Assembly: GCA_045587185.1 (NCBI GenBank)
Contig: JAZNBS010000019.1
Location: 1-31,918, forward strand
Direction: 5' to 3'
DNA: 31,918 nucleotides
Source of the DNA: UMGS172 sp045587185
Lineage (GTDB): Bacteria > Bacillota > Clostridia > Oscillospirales > Acutalibacteraceae
The number at the start of each line of letters is the position of its first letter. Position 1 is the stretch's first letter. Under the pieces are notes generated by a model, which searched no databases, was not told where the DNA came from, and worked only from the letters and a program-made list of their open reading frames with translations. Positions 15,901-23,727 of the stretch are shown here, piece after piece. A program made the position numbers and the translations under genes.

Positions 15901-16088
15901 ATATGGTTTTTACAGTAAACGGGAATTGTTCGCTTGGTAAAAAGTCCCTTTAGCAAGACAAACTCCTCACAAATCTTATTGTGGGCATAAATAATCTCCT
16001 GTTTTAGCGCACAATCGCATGTTTAGGCTTTGTCTCTTAAAGCGAAATGTTTACAACACCAGCATTCAACTTCGTTTTTGTTTTCCAT
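15891..16088 (-). pseudogene. Small Cys-rich (zinc-ribbon-like) ORF with an in-frame stop
   Basis: From ATG 16088, with AAAGGTGAT upstream, the minus strand reads MENKNEVECWCCKHFALRDK, then A and TAA at 16023-16025. The same frame then stays open to a TAG at 15891: TCDCALKQEIIYAHNKICEE, then FVLLKGLFTKRTIPVYCKNH. The downstream part keeps the pattern of small Clostridial Cys-rich proteins (C-x2-KHF ... C ... VYCKNH), so a nonsense mutation in a gene of about 65 codons is the simplest reading. A real 21-residue peptide is the alternative. It is divergent from the ribbon-helix-helix gene, with a dyad between them. Confidence 0.55.
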
Positions 16089-16115
16089 GATTATCACCTT
16101 TTTTAATATGTTTTG

Positions 16116-16136
16116 GTATACTAACTTTGAGTATAC
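16116..16136. promoter_or_regulatory. Palindromic operator-like dyad
   Basis: GTATACT, seven bases, AGTATAC: a perfect 7-bp inverted repeat. It lies in the divergent gap between the broken Cys-rich ORF and the ribbon-helix-helix gene, where an autoregulator would bind. Confidence 0.55.
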
Positions 16137-16201
16137 TGCCAACATTATAGCACAAAATAATCTTAAAATGTACTTAAAATAAGATTTTTTGCGAGGAGAT
16201 T

Positions 16202-16390
16202 ATGATAAACAAGGAAAATAAGCATCTTGGAATTGAAATCAACAAGGAAATGCACTATAAATTGCATTATATTGCAAAGTATGAGGGACGTTCGGGCAAC
16301 GGGCAGATTCTTTATCTTGTGAACGAGTGCATCCGCAATTTTGAAAAGGAAAAAGGCGAAATAAAGGTTGAGATTGAGGAAAAGAAGTAG
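16202..16390 (+). CDS. Arc-type ribbon-helix-helix DNA-binding protein
   Basis: 62 residues. The Arc/TraY fold is recognisable: the beta strand HLGIEINKEM (residues about 8-17) for DNA contacts, helix A HYKLHYIAKYEGRS, and helix B NGQILYLVNECIRNFEKEKG. The tail is Lys/Glu-rich. Such dimers bind short palindromes and often repress their own gene or serve as antitoxins. GCGAGGAG lies 5 bases before ATG 16202. No toxin-like partner follows: the next element is a terminator. The GTATACT dyad upstream is a natural candidate site. Confidence 0.85.
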   Translation: MINKENKHLGIEINKEMHYKLHYIAKYEGRSGNGQILYLVNECIRNFEKEKGEIKVEIEEKK

Positions 16391-16435
16391 ATTTCTGCCG
16401 TCCGTTATGCCTTGTCTTATACAAAAAATGCATAA

Positions 16436-16470
16436 AAAAGCGTTGGTAACAAACCGTTACCAACGCTTTT
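16436..16470. terminator. Bidirectional terminator between RHH gene and coaX
   Basis: 15-bp perfect stem (16436-16450 with 16456-16470) around AAACC, with A/T tracts on both sides. It serves two convergent genes. Confidence 0.9.
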
Positions 16471-16485
16471 AACTTTAATATGGGA

Positions 16486-17250
16486 TTACACATTTTTGTC
16501 GTGAATAATTCTCAAACCGTCGAGAAGCAGATGGTCATCCAGAATTATTTCGCGGTCACATTTACTAATAACCTCGGGCGCAAGACCGCCTGTGGCAACC
16601 ACCGTTGCAGTGGCATCCAATTCACGCTCAATTCGGGTAATCATACCGTCAAGCAACGATGCCTGACCGATGATAAGACCCGACTTGATGCAGTCATTAG
16701 TATTGGTGCCGATGGTTTTTTTCGGTGCTTCAAGACTGACCGAAGGCAACTGTGCGGTACCTCTGGTCAAGGCTTCCATAGTAAGTTTTATGCCTGCGGC
16801 AATTACACCGCCCAAAAACTCACCGTTTTTACCGATGACGCTTATAGTGGTAGCGGTACCCATATCAATTACGATACAGGGTGTCGGGTACTTTGCAAGG
16901 GCGCCCACAGCACCCGCGGCAAGGTCGGCGCCGAGTTGAGCAGGATTGTCAATCTTAATATTAAGACCTGTTTTGACTCCCGGACCCAAAACAATCGGCT
17001 TGATGCCAAAGAGTCTTTGAATAGCCCTTTCAATAGCACTACCAACGGTGGGAACAACCGAAGCAATGGCGGCTGAGGTTATCTCACTACGCTCAAGTTC
17101 ATAGATGTGGAGAATATCTCTTATCTCAATCGCATATTGGTCGGATGTGCGGCGATTATCGGTTGCAAGCCGTGCCGTAAATTTCAGATTTTCTTTATCA
17201 AACACACCTATTGTGATGTTTGAGTTGCCTATATCGATACAAATAAGCAT
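16486..17250 (-). CDS. coaX: Type III pantothenate kinase CoaX
   Basis: ATP-dependent phosphorylation of pantothenate, the first step of coenzyme A synthesis; the type III enzyme needs a monovalent cation. 254 residues, normal for the family. ASKHA-fold motifs: MLICIDIGNSNITIGVF (phosphate 1, D6), PGVKTGLNIKIDNPAQLGAD with the catalytic Asp (about 115), and VIDMGTATTISVIG (phosphate 2). AAGGAG precedes ATG 17250. The upstream uppP stop is 12 bases away, so uppP-coaX is an operon driven by one strong promoter. Confidence 0.96.
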   Translation of the reverse strand: MLICIDIGNSNITIGVFDKENLKFTARLATDNRRTSDQYAIEIRDILHIYELERSEITSAAIASVVPTVGSAIERAIQRLFGIKPIVLGPGVKTGLNIKIDNPAQLGADLAAGAVGALAKYPTPCIVIDMGTATTISVIGKNGEFLGGVIAAGIKLTMEALTRGTAQLPSVSLEAPKKTIGTNTNDCIKSGLIIGQASLLDGMITRIERELDATATVVATGGLAPEVISKCDREIILDDHLLLDGLRIIHDKNV

Positions 17251-17262
17251 TTTTGAACTCCT

Positions 17263-18114
17263 TTATTTTGCAAACACAAAAAAGTATCCTAACAATATAA
17301 TTCCAAGAATGACGCGGTAATATCCAAACGGTTTGAAGTTGCGCTTTTTTACATACTCTGTCAAGAAACGTATTGCAAGCAGTGATACGACGAATGCGAC
17401 CACCATACCGACTAATAAAACAATAATTTCAAGCGATGATACCATTTGAGCCTCGCCCTTAATGATATCTTTGGTATATGAGGCGCATTTGAGCAGACTT
17501 GCACCGAACATAACGGGAATGGCAAGGAAGAACGAAAACTCTGCCGCAACGGCTCTTGAACAGCCGAGCAACATTGCACCCAAAATGGTAACACCTGAAC
17601 GTGATGTTCCCGGAATAAGTGCTAACAACTGAATAAGGCCGATAAACAACGCTGTTTTGTAAGACATTTCAGAAATATCGCCGATTTTAGGCTGTTTGCG
17701 TTTTACCGATTCAATGGCAATAAAGGCGATGCCGTAGAGTATCAGTGTTATTGCAACGGTGGGGAAGTTATAAAAATATTTGTCAAGAACATCGTCAAAC
17801 GGCAGTCCCACCAAAGCGGCAGGCAAGCAGGCAATGATGACTTTGAACCACATTCCCCATGTTGACCGCTTGGCTATTGAGTCTTTTTTTGTTGAAAACG
17901 GGTTGAGTTTTCTGAAGAACATTACAATTACAGCCAAGATAGCACCCAACTGAATGACAACGCGGAACATTTCCATAAAATCGGGGTCGGCTTTTTTCCA
18001 CCACAGTTCTTCAAACAAAATAAGGTGGCCTGTGCTGGAGATGGGCAACCATTCGGTTATGCCCTCAACTATGCCGTAAAGTATTGATTTTAGTATTTCA
18101 ATAAATTCTGTCAT
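17263..18114 (-). CDS. uppP: Undecaprenyl-diphosphatase UppP (BacA)
   Basis: Membrane phosphatase that regenerates undecaprenyl phosphate for peptidoglycan and other glycan synthesis; excess gives bacitracin resistance. 283 residues with about eight helices. Active-site motifs: GIVEGITEWLPISSTGHL (residues 13-30) and IPGTSRSGVTI, with the catalytic Arg and Ser. AGAAGGTG precedes ATG 18114. First gene of the pair with coaX. Its lipid substrate is also the acceptor of the sugar transferase at 12887. Confidence 0.96.
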   Translation of the reverse strand: MTEFIEILKSILYGIVEGITEWLPISSTGHLILFEELWWKKADPDFMEMFRVVIQLGAILAVIVMFFRKLNPFSTKKDSIAKRSTWGMWFKVIIACLPAALVGLPFDDVLDKYFYNFPTVAITLILYGIAFIAIESVKRKQPKIGDISEMSYKTALFIGLIQLLALIPGTSRSGVTILGAMLLGCSRAVAAEFSFFLAIPVMFGASLLKCASYTKDIIKGEAQMVSSLEIIVLLVGMVVAFVVSLLAIRFLTEYVKKRNFKPFGYYRVILGIILLGYFFVFAK

Positions 18115-18138
18115 AAAAACACCTTCTCACAAACTCAT

Positions 18139-18167
18139 ATTGTACAACAAATCCTCAAGTTTGTCAA
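18139..18167 (-). promoter_or_regulatory. Promoter of uppP-coaX
   Basis: Minus strand TTGACA (18162-18167), 17-base spacer, TACAAT (18139-18144), giving a very short leader. Confidence 0.88.
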
Positions 18168-18282
18168 ATTTTAGTTGTCACTTCAATATTATGCCGTTTT
18201 ATACCGTAACACAACCGCATTTTGAGAATAAAATGTACAGAAGTCAAGTGTTTGCTTGACAAATTTGATTTGGAGGAACATT

Positions 18283-19104
18283 ATGGCAGATATTAAACAA
18301 AACTGTCCCACTGACAGCACATCTTTCAAGGAAGCGGTTTGTGTTGACGCAGGCAGAGTTTACGACTCCTGCTGCGACCGCGACTGTGTGACCGATATGC
18401 GTGTCTATTTTTCACCGCAAGACCAGTGTCTTATCAACGACGCCTGCAGTGTAAGACTTAAAACGGCCGAGGTGCTTGATGTCAACATAGATGTGGAGCA
18501 GGTCACATTCAAACGCGGATTCTATTCTTGCGACCTCACCTTTTTCTTCTTGGTTTCGCTTGATGTGTTCACGGCACCCCACACCTGTCCCGTTTGCATA
18601 AAAGGTGTGTGCTTCTACAACAAGAAAGCCATACTTTACGGCAGTGAGGGAAGCGTTAAAACCTTTTCTAACGAATATGTGGCCGATGACGGTTGCAATC
18701 ACCGAACTGTTTCAAGCGGAAATGCGCCTAAGTGTGTTGTTCAGGCTGTTGACCCCGTACCGCTGTCGGCAAGAATGTCCGATTGCCGTTGCACCTGTGA
18801 TTTACCGGGATATATTCCTGCAGGTATCGCCTCGGTCGTCGGCGGTTGCATAGACCCTTGCTCTGACCCCGAAAACAAGGCTGTACTTGTAACTTTGGGT
18901 CTGTTCACGGTAATTCAACTTGTTCGCAATGTTCAGATGCTTGTGCCTGTTTATGATTTCTGTGTGCCCGAAAAACAGTGTGATGATACTACCGACAGTC
19001 CTTGCGATGTTTTCCGCAGAATAAAATTCCCCACCGATGATTTCTTCCCGCCCAGACCGTGCGAACTTGACAATGACTGCGGTTGCGGTTGCGACGACAA
19101 TTAA
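18283..19104 (+). CDS. Cysteine-rich conserved Clostridial protein, unknown function
   Basis: 273 residues with 25 cysteines, several in pairs (DSCCDRDC, CPVC, CRCTC, CGCGC at the end). The body alternates short strands: RVYFSPQDQCLIN, RGFYSCDLTFFFLVSLDVF, KKAILYGSEGSVKTFSNEY. I recall similar Clostridial proteins with the same strand pattern but fewer cysteines, sometimes linked with spores, though no function is established. No signal peptide is seen. The one hydrophobic patch (AVLVTLGLFTVIQLV) is short. GGAGGAAC lies 5 bases before ATG 18283; the longer upstream frame lacks such a site. No clear vegetative promoter is visible, which would fit a sporulation sigma factor. Confidence 0.82.
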   Translation: MADIKQNCPTDSTSFKEAVCVDAGRVYDSCCDRDCVTDMRVYFSPQDQCLINDACSVRLKTAEVLDVNIDVEQVTFKRGFYSCDLTFFFLVSLDVFTAPHTCPVCIKGVCFYNKKAILYGSEGSVKTFSNEYVADDGCNHRTVSSGNAPKCVVQAVDPVPLSARMSDCRCTCDLPGYIPAGIASVVGGCIDPCSDPENKAVLVTLGLFTVIQLVRNVQMLVPVYDFCVPEKQCDDTTDSPCDVFRRIKFPTDDFFPPRPCELDNDCGCGCDDN

Positions 19105-19119
19105 CCTTTAAAATTTGTG

Positions 19120-19148
19120 TTGAAAAACGCCGGTAAACTGTGTATAAT
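19120..19148 (+). promoter_or_regulatory. Promoter of the SUKH gene
   Basis: TTGAAA (19120-19125), 17-base spacer, TATAAT (19143-19148), 40 bases before ATG 19189. Confidence 0.75.
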
Positions 19149-19188
19149 ACAATTATGTAATTATTAGTCGCGGAACAGGAGATTATTT

Positions 19189-19638
19189 ATGGCAGTTTGT
19201 TGGGATTGTATTGAAAAATTGGAAGATGAGGCTCTTTTGGGCGAGTTTGAACAGTTGATTGGCTGGAAGTTGCCCGAAAGTTATAAGGAATTCGTTAAGC
19301 AAAACAATTCCTGCAAACCGTATGAGCCGACCTTTTTTGAAACGGTTGACGGTGAAAGGTTTGAACTATGCAATTTCTACGATTTCAACAAGGGCAGCGT
19401 TATCTCGGTTTGGGACTTTTATGACTTTCCCGAAGAAGACCGCAAATGGTTTAAAGAGCAGTACGGCGGTGAATTGAACGATTATATCGCCTTTGCTGAT
19501 GACCCTGCGGGCAATTCCATATGCTTCAACAAGCAAAACGGTGAGGTCACATTCTATGACCGCGAGAACGACAAGATGAGTGTTATAGCGGAAAATTTTG
19601 ACGCGTTTTTGAACGCATTGTTTGTATCGGAAAACTAA
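19189..19638 (+). CDS. SMI1/KNR4 (SUKH) fold protein
   Basis: 149 residues. The SUKH signature is visible: EQLIGWKLPESYKEFVKQNN (helix then W-x-LP-x-x-Y), the central FFETVDGERFELCNF strand, then YIAFADDPAGNSICFN and a final Asp-rich turn. SUKH proteins are typically immunity proteins against polymorphic toxins, but single-gene housekeeping-like members also exist. No toxin or secretion gene is adjacent. It has its own promoter and terminator, and AACAGGAG before ATG 19189. Confidence 0.88.
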   Translation: MAVCWDCIEKLEDEALLGEFEQLIGWKLPESYKEFVKQNNSCKPYEPTFFETVDGERFELCNFYDFNKGSVISVWDFYDFPEEDRKWFKEQYGGELNDYIAFADDPAGNSICFNKQNGEVTFYDRENDKMSVIAENFDAFLNALFVSEN

Positions 19639-19650
19639 AGATAAAGTTTA

Positions 19651-19689
19651 GAAATCCTCGGCAAATCAATTTGCCGAGGATTTCTTTTT
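19651..19689 (+). terminator. Terminator of the SUKH gene
   Basis: 16-bp perfect stem (19651-19666 with 19669-19684) and T5 tail. Confidence 0.92.
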
Positions 19690-19732
19690 AATAAACAGGT
19701 TTTGTAAGTGGATACGATTGGTATAAGTATTG

Positions 19733-20656
19733 TTAAAAATTTGAGACCACGGTCTTACAACAACCCTCTGGGGAATATTGCCAGAAATCAATGTGTCCGT
19801 CCTGTTTGAAATATTTTATTGGGAGTGTGGTGCAGTCCTGCCTGAATGAGTCGATAATTATCAATTTCACCTTCATTTTTTCGGGAAGGATACTCTTAAT
19901 GTAAACGCAGGTTTTTTGCCCTGCCGTCACACCGGATTTGAGTTCGGCAAGCCCTGCAAGGTTGGGCGCAAGTTCAACAAACACACCATAAGGCTCAACC
20001 GAACGCACAAGTCCTGTCACCGTTTCACCTGTTGAGAATCGGTCGGCATTCTCTTGCCATGTGCCAAGCAGTTCCTTCATTGAAAGGGTGATTTTGTCAC
20101 CTATAATGCTTTTTACGACCGTTTTTATGCTGTCACCCACCGCAAATCGGTCGGACGGGTGTGAAATGCGTGAGACCGAGATGGTATCAATGGGCAACAG
20201 TGCAACACAACCGCAACCGATATCGCAAAATGCGCCGAAACTTTCCAAGTGGGTAACGGTCGCGGGGATGATATCGCCCGGTGAAAGTGTGGATATGTAT
20301 TCTTTAATGCAAAGTTCCTGAGCCTTTCTTCTTGAAAGCAGTGCCACACGGTTGCCCTTGTTATCGGTCGAAAATCCGTCGATAACAAAGGAAACGGGTT
20401 TGCCCACGCGAGAAATGAGCGCAATATCACGCACTTTTGATTCGGCGATGCCCATCGCACCCTCCAGTCTTGGAATGACACCGCGACAAACACCAAGATC
20501 AACAATGAGGTTGTGCGCGGTGTCGCAACTGATTGCAACGCCTTCAATAATTCTTTGTGATGCGGCGGCTTCCTCAAGTGAGGCAACGCTTGACAGCGCT
20601 TTTCGGTTTTTGAGTGTTGATAAAAATGTTCCCTCAGGCATAAAAATTCTTTGCAT
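19733..20656 (-). CDS. S1-domain RNA-binding protein, divergent from the phage head genes
   Basis: 307 residues. At least two S1 OB-fold units are clear: one at about 122-195 (GDIIPATVTHLESFGAFCDI to ITLSMKELLG) and one at about 208-275 (GETVTGLVRSVEPYGVFVEL to VKLIII). A degenerate N-terminal unit lies at about 36-110 (IIEGVAISCDTAHNLIVDLG). The family resembles ribosomal protein S1-like regulators of Firmicutes but is shorter. Start 20656 follows AAAGGTAAG. A stable hairpin lies in its short leader. It is transcribed away from the phage head operon across a 190-base gap. It may be a partner of that locus or merely its neighbour; nothing in the sequence decides. Confidence 0.82.
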   Translation of the reverse strand: MQRIFMPEGTFLSTLKNRKALSSVASLEEAAASQRIIEGVAISCDTAHNLIVDLGVCRGVIPRLEGAMGIAESKVRDIALISRVGKPVSFVIDGFSTDNKGNRVALLSRRKAQELCIKEYISTLSPGDIIPATVTHLESFGAFCDIGCGCVALLPIDTISVSRISHPSDRFAVGDSIKTVVKSIIGDKITLSMKELLGTWQENADRFSTGETVTGLVRSVEPYGVFVELAPNLAGLAELKSGVTAGQKTCVYIKSILPEKMKVKLIIIDSFRQDCTTLPIKYFKQDGHIDFWQYSPEGCCKTVVSNF

Positions 20657-20677
20657 TTTATTCTTACCTTTCTTTTG

Positions 20678-20704
20678 GCAGACCTTTTTGGGTCTGCTTT
20701 TTTG
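20678..20704 (+). terminator. Hairpin with T run before the phage head genes
   Basis: GCAGACC (20678-20684) pairs with GGTCTGC (20691-20697), followed by T7 on the plus strand. It is a proper plus-strand terminator that stops read-through into the phage operon. On the minus strand the same hairpin sits in the S1 gene leader. Confidence 0.75.
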
Positions 20705-20848
20705 TTTTAATGCTTACCTAATTTATATGCCGAACAGGGATTGATTTTGCAGAAAATAAAATTTTTTAATAAAAGTTGTACATCTGTTGCCCAAAATTGT
20801 GCAACAACCTATTGTTTTGAGGGTATTGGTGAAAGGGGTTTTGAAAAA

Positions 20849-21325
20849 ATGTCACTCAACAAACGCGAAATGGAATTCTGTAGGTTCTTTGTTGCCTGCC
20901 GCGACAGTCGTGAAGCGGCGGCCAAGGCGGGCTTCGCTTTTCCGGAAAGGTCAGGTATGCGGCTTTTGGGAAAACAGTCGGTGTTGGAGCAAATAGACCG
21001 ATTGTCCGAGCAGGTGAGAACGGCGGCCTCGGCAGTAGACGGCTTGAGACGGATTGCCTTTGGCTCGGTCACCGACGCTATAAAACTTGTTCTTGGAAAT
21101 GAACCTTTGGAACTTGAAGAACTCGACCTTTTTATGGTCTCCGAAATCAAGAAGACCGACAAAGGCGTTGAAATCAAGTTCTATGACCGTATCAAGGCAC
21201 TGTCTGAACTGCTTTCGGTAAGCGATGGCGGTGAAAGTAACGGTACATCACAGTTTGTGGAGGCCATCTTCAAGGGTGCCGAGGCCATTGGCAACACAGG
21301 TAGGGGTGTGAGTGATGAGGTTTAA
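20849..21325 (+). CDS. Phage terminase small subunit
   Basis: 158 residues, terminase_2-type small subunit that recognises phage DNA for packaging. The N-terminal helix-turn-helix is clear (SLNKREMEFCRFFVACRDSR and EAAAKAGFAFPERSGMRLLG). The middle carries RIAFGSVTDAIKLVL and the oligomerisation part LFMVSEIKKTDKGVEIKFYD, which is typical of Firmicute phages. ATG 20849 is chosen because GAAAGGGG lies 11 bases before it and the family begins with this HTH; the upstream frame to 20741 adds unrelated residues. The stop overlaps the start of terL by 11 bases. Confidence 0.9.
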   Translation: MSLNKREMEFCRFFVACRDSREAAAKAGFAFPERSGMRLLGKQSVLEQIDRLSEQVRTAASAVDGLRRIAFGSVTDAIKLVLGNEPLELEELDLFMVSEIKKTDKGVEIKFYDRIKALSELLSVSDGGESNGTSQFVEAIFKGAEAIGNTGRGVSDEV

Positions 21326-22562
21326 ACCCTTTTCAAAAAAGCAACTGGCAACGCTTTGCTGGTGGGGTCAAAACAGTCCCTACCGTGAAATGGATGCCAT
21401 AATATGCGACGGAGCCGTCCGAAGCGGAAAATCGCTCTGTATGTTTGTTTCCTTTATCACATGGGCAGGATGCAGCTTCCGAAACGCGTCTTTTGCCATT
21501 TGCGGACGTACGGCATCCTCGGTGAGGCGGAATCTTTTACAACCCTATCTTCCCGTGTTGGAAGATCTGGGCATAAACTGCCGATACGAGGTGTCGAAAG
21601 GCAGAATAACAGTTGAAATGAACGGCAGGGAAAATATCTTCTGGATATTCGGAGGTAAGGATGAGGCTTCGGCTTCGCTGATACAGGGAATGACGTTGGC
21701 AGGAGTTATGTTCGACGAGGTGGCTTTAATGCCGCGTTCTTTTGTTGAACAGGCGTTGGCCCGTTGTTCGGTGGAAGGCTCAAAGTTCTGGTTTAACTGC
21801 AATCCGTCAAATCCGTCTCATTGGTTTTATACCGAGTGGATAAAAAAGTGCCGTCAGAAAAACGCACTTTATCTTCACTTCACAATGAGAGAAAACCCGT
21901 CACTGTCCAAAGAGGTTCTCGAAAGATATGAAAATATGTATTCGGGTGCGTTCTACGAGCGTTTCGTAAAGGGTAGATGGGTTGCGGCCGACGGCGCAGT
22001 CTACCCGATGTTCGGTGATAGGTGTATGGCCGACTGTCCAAAACAGTGCACACGGTATTACGTTTCGTGTGATTACGGCACCGTAAACCCTGCATCGTTC
22101 GGACTTTGGGGAGAGTATCAGGGAACGTGGTACAGACTTCGTGAGTATTATTGGTCCTCGCGCCGAGAGGGTACACAAAAGACCGATGAGGAATATTATG
22201 CCGAACTCAAAAAACTTTGTGACGGTTGTAATGTTACTGCGGTTATATGCGACCCGTCGGCGGCATCCTTTATTACGCTTATCAGGCGTAAGGGTGAGTT
22301 TTCGGTAATACCTGCTAAGAATGATGTGCTTGACGGCATCCGCCGCGTATCCGACGCATTGAAGACAGGCAAGATAAAAATTTGCCACGGTTGTGACGAC
22401 ACAGTGCGTGAGTTTTCTTTATACCGTTGGGACGAGGGCGCTTTGAAAGACTGTCCTAAAAAAGAAAACGACCACGCAATGGATGATATAAGGTATTTTG
22501 TTTCCACTGTGTTGTTTAAACCTCAGGTAACAAGCGTTGCTGTTGCCGCAAAAAGAAGTTGA
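21315..22562 (+). CDS. Phage terminase large subunit (ATPase-nuclease)
   Basis: 415 residues: the motor that cuts and pumps DNA into the procapsid. The ATPase domain has Walker A GAVRSGKS (33-40), Walker B LAGVMFDEV (128-136, D134/E135) and the coupling motif FNCNPSNP (160-167). The RNase H-like nuclease domain keeps its acidic residues: YYVSCDYGT (D253), VICDPSA (D313) and DDIRYFV near residue 395. Both catalytic centres therefore look intact. ATG 21315 overlaps the end of terS. It has full length for the PBSX/terminase_3 kind. No signs of decay. Confidence 0.95.
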   Translation: MRFKPFSKKQLATLCWWGQNSPYREMDAIICDGAVRSGKSLCMFVSFITWAGCSFRNASFAICGRTASSVRRNLLQPYLPVLEDLGINCRYEVSKGRITVEMNGRENIFWIFGGKDEASASLIQGMTLAGVMFDEVALMPRSFVEQALARCSVEGSKFWFNCNPSNPSHWFYTEWIKKCRQKNALYLHFTMRENPSLSKEVLERYENMYSGAFYERFVKGRWVAADGAVYPMFGDRCMADCPKQCTRYYVSCDYGTVNPASFGLWGEYQGTWYRLREYYWSSRREGTQKTDEEYYAELKKLCDGCNVTAVICDPSAASFITLIRRKGEFSVIPAKNDVLDGIRRVSDALKTGKIKICHGCDDTVREFSLYRWDEGALKDCPKKENDHAMDDIRYFVSTVLFKPQVTSVAVAAKRS

Positions 22563-22581
22563 AACTTCGGAAAGGAGAAAA

Positions 22582-23727
22582 ATGGGCACAAAAACAAAAA
22601 GTGATAAAAAAACATTAAGCACAACGGTGCAAACGGCACGTGAAAACCGTCATCCGTTCAGGGTGCTTGACCGTCATAAGCCGTTGTCACGTCCTGAATT
22701 CGGGGTGTATGACGCGGTGCGTGAGGCCGTGCCTATTGTGGGCGCCGCCATTGATAAGATAATCCGCCTTGTGGGTGGATTTTCAGTGGAATGTTCTGAC
22801 AACCGTGCTGAAAAGACACTGAAACTGTTTTTGCAAAATGTTCCCACGGGGGTGGCTTCAAGGGGCGTTGACAGTTTTATCGGAAGTTATCTTGACAGCC
22901 TTTTGATGTACGGCACTGCGGTTGGAGAAATAGTAACCGACCGTTACGGACATCCGACAGGACTTTACAACGCACCGTTGAACTGCCTTGAGTTAAAGCA
23001 GACTGATGACCCGTTCAAGTGCGAGATTGCAGTGCGCGAGAACAACGGAAAACTGACACCTGTCCGCTTCCCCGAACGTATACTCATTACGGCCGCCAAT
23101 CCCACAGCCGAGCATCCAGAGGGACGCTCTTTGCTTGACGGATTGCCGTTTGTGACAAGCATTTTGCTTAAAATATTTGACAGCGTGGGCACCAATTTTG
23201 AAAGGGTGGGCAATCTCCGTTATGCTGTGACATATCGCCCATCAAATGAGTCAGATGCCGCATTCGGTGCCGACCGTGCCGCCGAAATTGCGCGTGAGTG
23301 GTCGGCGGCTATGAGCGACAAGGACGGTGTGCGTGATTTCGTTGCCGTTGGTGATGTCGATATCAAGGTTATTGGCTCCGACAACCAGACCCTTGACTGC
23401 GAGGTGCCTGTACGCCAGATATTAGAGCAGATAGTTGCCAAGGTTGGAATGCCTCCGTTTTTACTTGGCCTTTCGTGGTCGAGCACCGAGCGTATGTCGG
23501 TGCAACAGGTCGATGTTCTGACTTCGGAACTTGAGTATTACCGCAGTCTTTTGACGGGTATTCTCAACCGCATTTGCCGTGCCTTTCTCAGAAGCGAGGG
23601 TTATACCTGTGATTTTGAGATAAAGTGGAACGATATAACACTCCACGATGAGGTCGAGCAGGCGAGGGCGAGACTTTTGCGTGCTCAGGCCAATGAGATT
23701 GATGAAAGACGAGGTGAAAATCAATGA
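22582..23727 (+). CDS. Phage portal protein
   Basis: 381 residues, the dodecameric gate at the capsid vertex. It resembles short SPP1/HK97-type portals of Firmicute phages: VYDAVREAVPIVGAAIDKII near residue 48, then SYLDSLLMYGTAVGEIVTDR, FPERILITAANPTAEHPEGR, and the C-terminal VGMPPFLLGLSWSSTERMSV followed by the helix with VLTSELEYYR and IKWNDITLHDEV. ATG 22582 follows GAAAGGAG. The stop overlaps the next start (ATGA). Confidence 0.9.
   Translation: MGTKTKSDKKTLSTTVQTARENRHPFRVLDRHKPLSRPEFGVYDAVREAVPIVGAAIDKIIRLVGGFSVECSDNRAEKTLKLFLQNVPTGVASRGVDSFIGSYLDSLLMYGTAVGEIVTDRYGHPTGLYNAPLNCLELKQTDDPFKCEIAVRENNGKLTPVRFPERILITAANPTAEHPEGRSLLDGLPFVTSILLKIFDSVGTNFERVGNLRYAVTYRPSNESDAAFGADRAAEIAREWSAAMSDKDGVRDFVAVGDVDIKVIGSDNQTLDCEVPVRQILEQIVAKVGMPPFLLGLSWSSTERMSVQQVDVLTSELEYYRSLLTGILNRICRAFLRSEGYTCDFEIKWNDITLHDEVEQARARLLRAQANEIDERRGENQ

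Noticed and set aside
16023..16025. Stop-codon recoding in the Cys-rich mini-ORF
   Set aside because: The codon is TAA, not TGA, so selenocysteine insertion is excluded, and no recoding signal was seen.
16202..16390. Toxin-antitoxin pair with the RHH protein as antitoxin
   Set aside because: No toxin-sized ORF follows; a terminator lies within 50 bases of the stop, and the divergent ORF is broken and not toxin-like.
20741..20848. N-terminal extension of the terminase small subunit
   Set aside because: The extra 36 codons do not resemble terminase and lack a ribosome site. The HTH starts right after ATG 20849, which has one.
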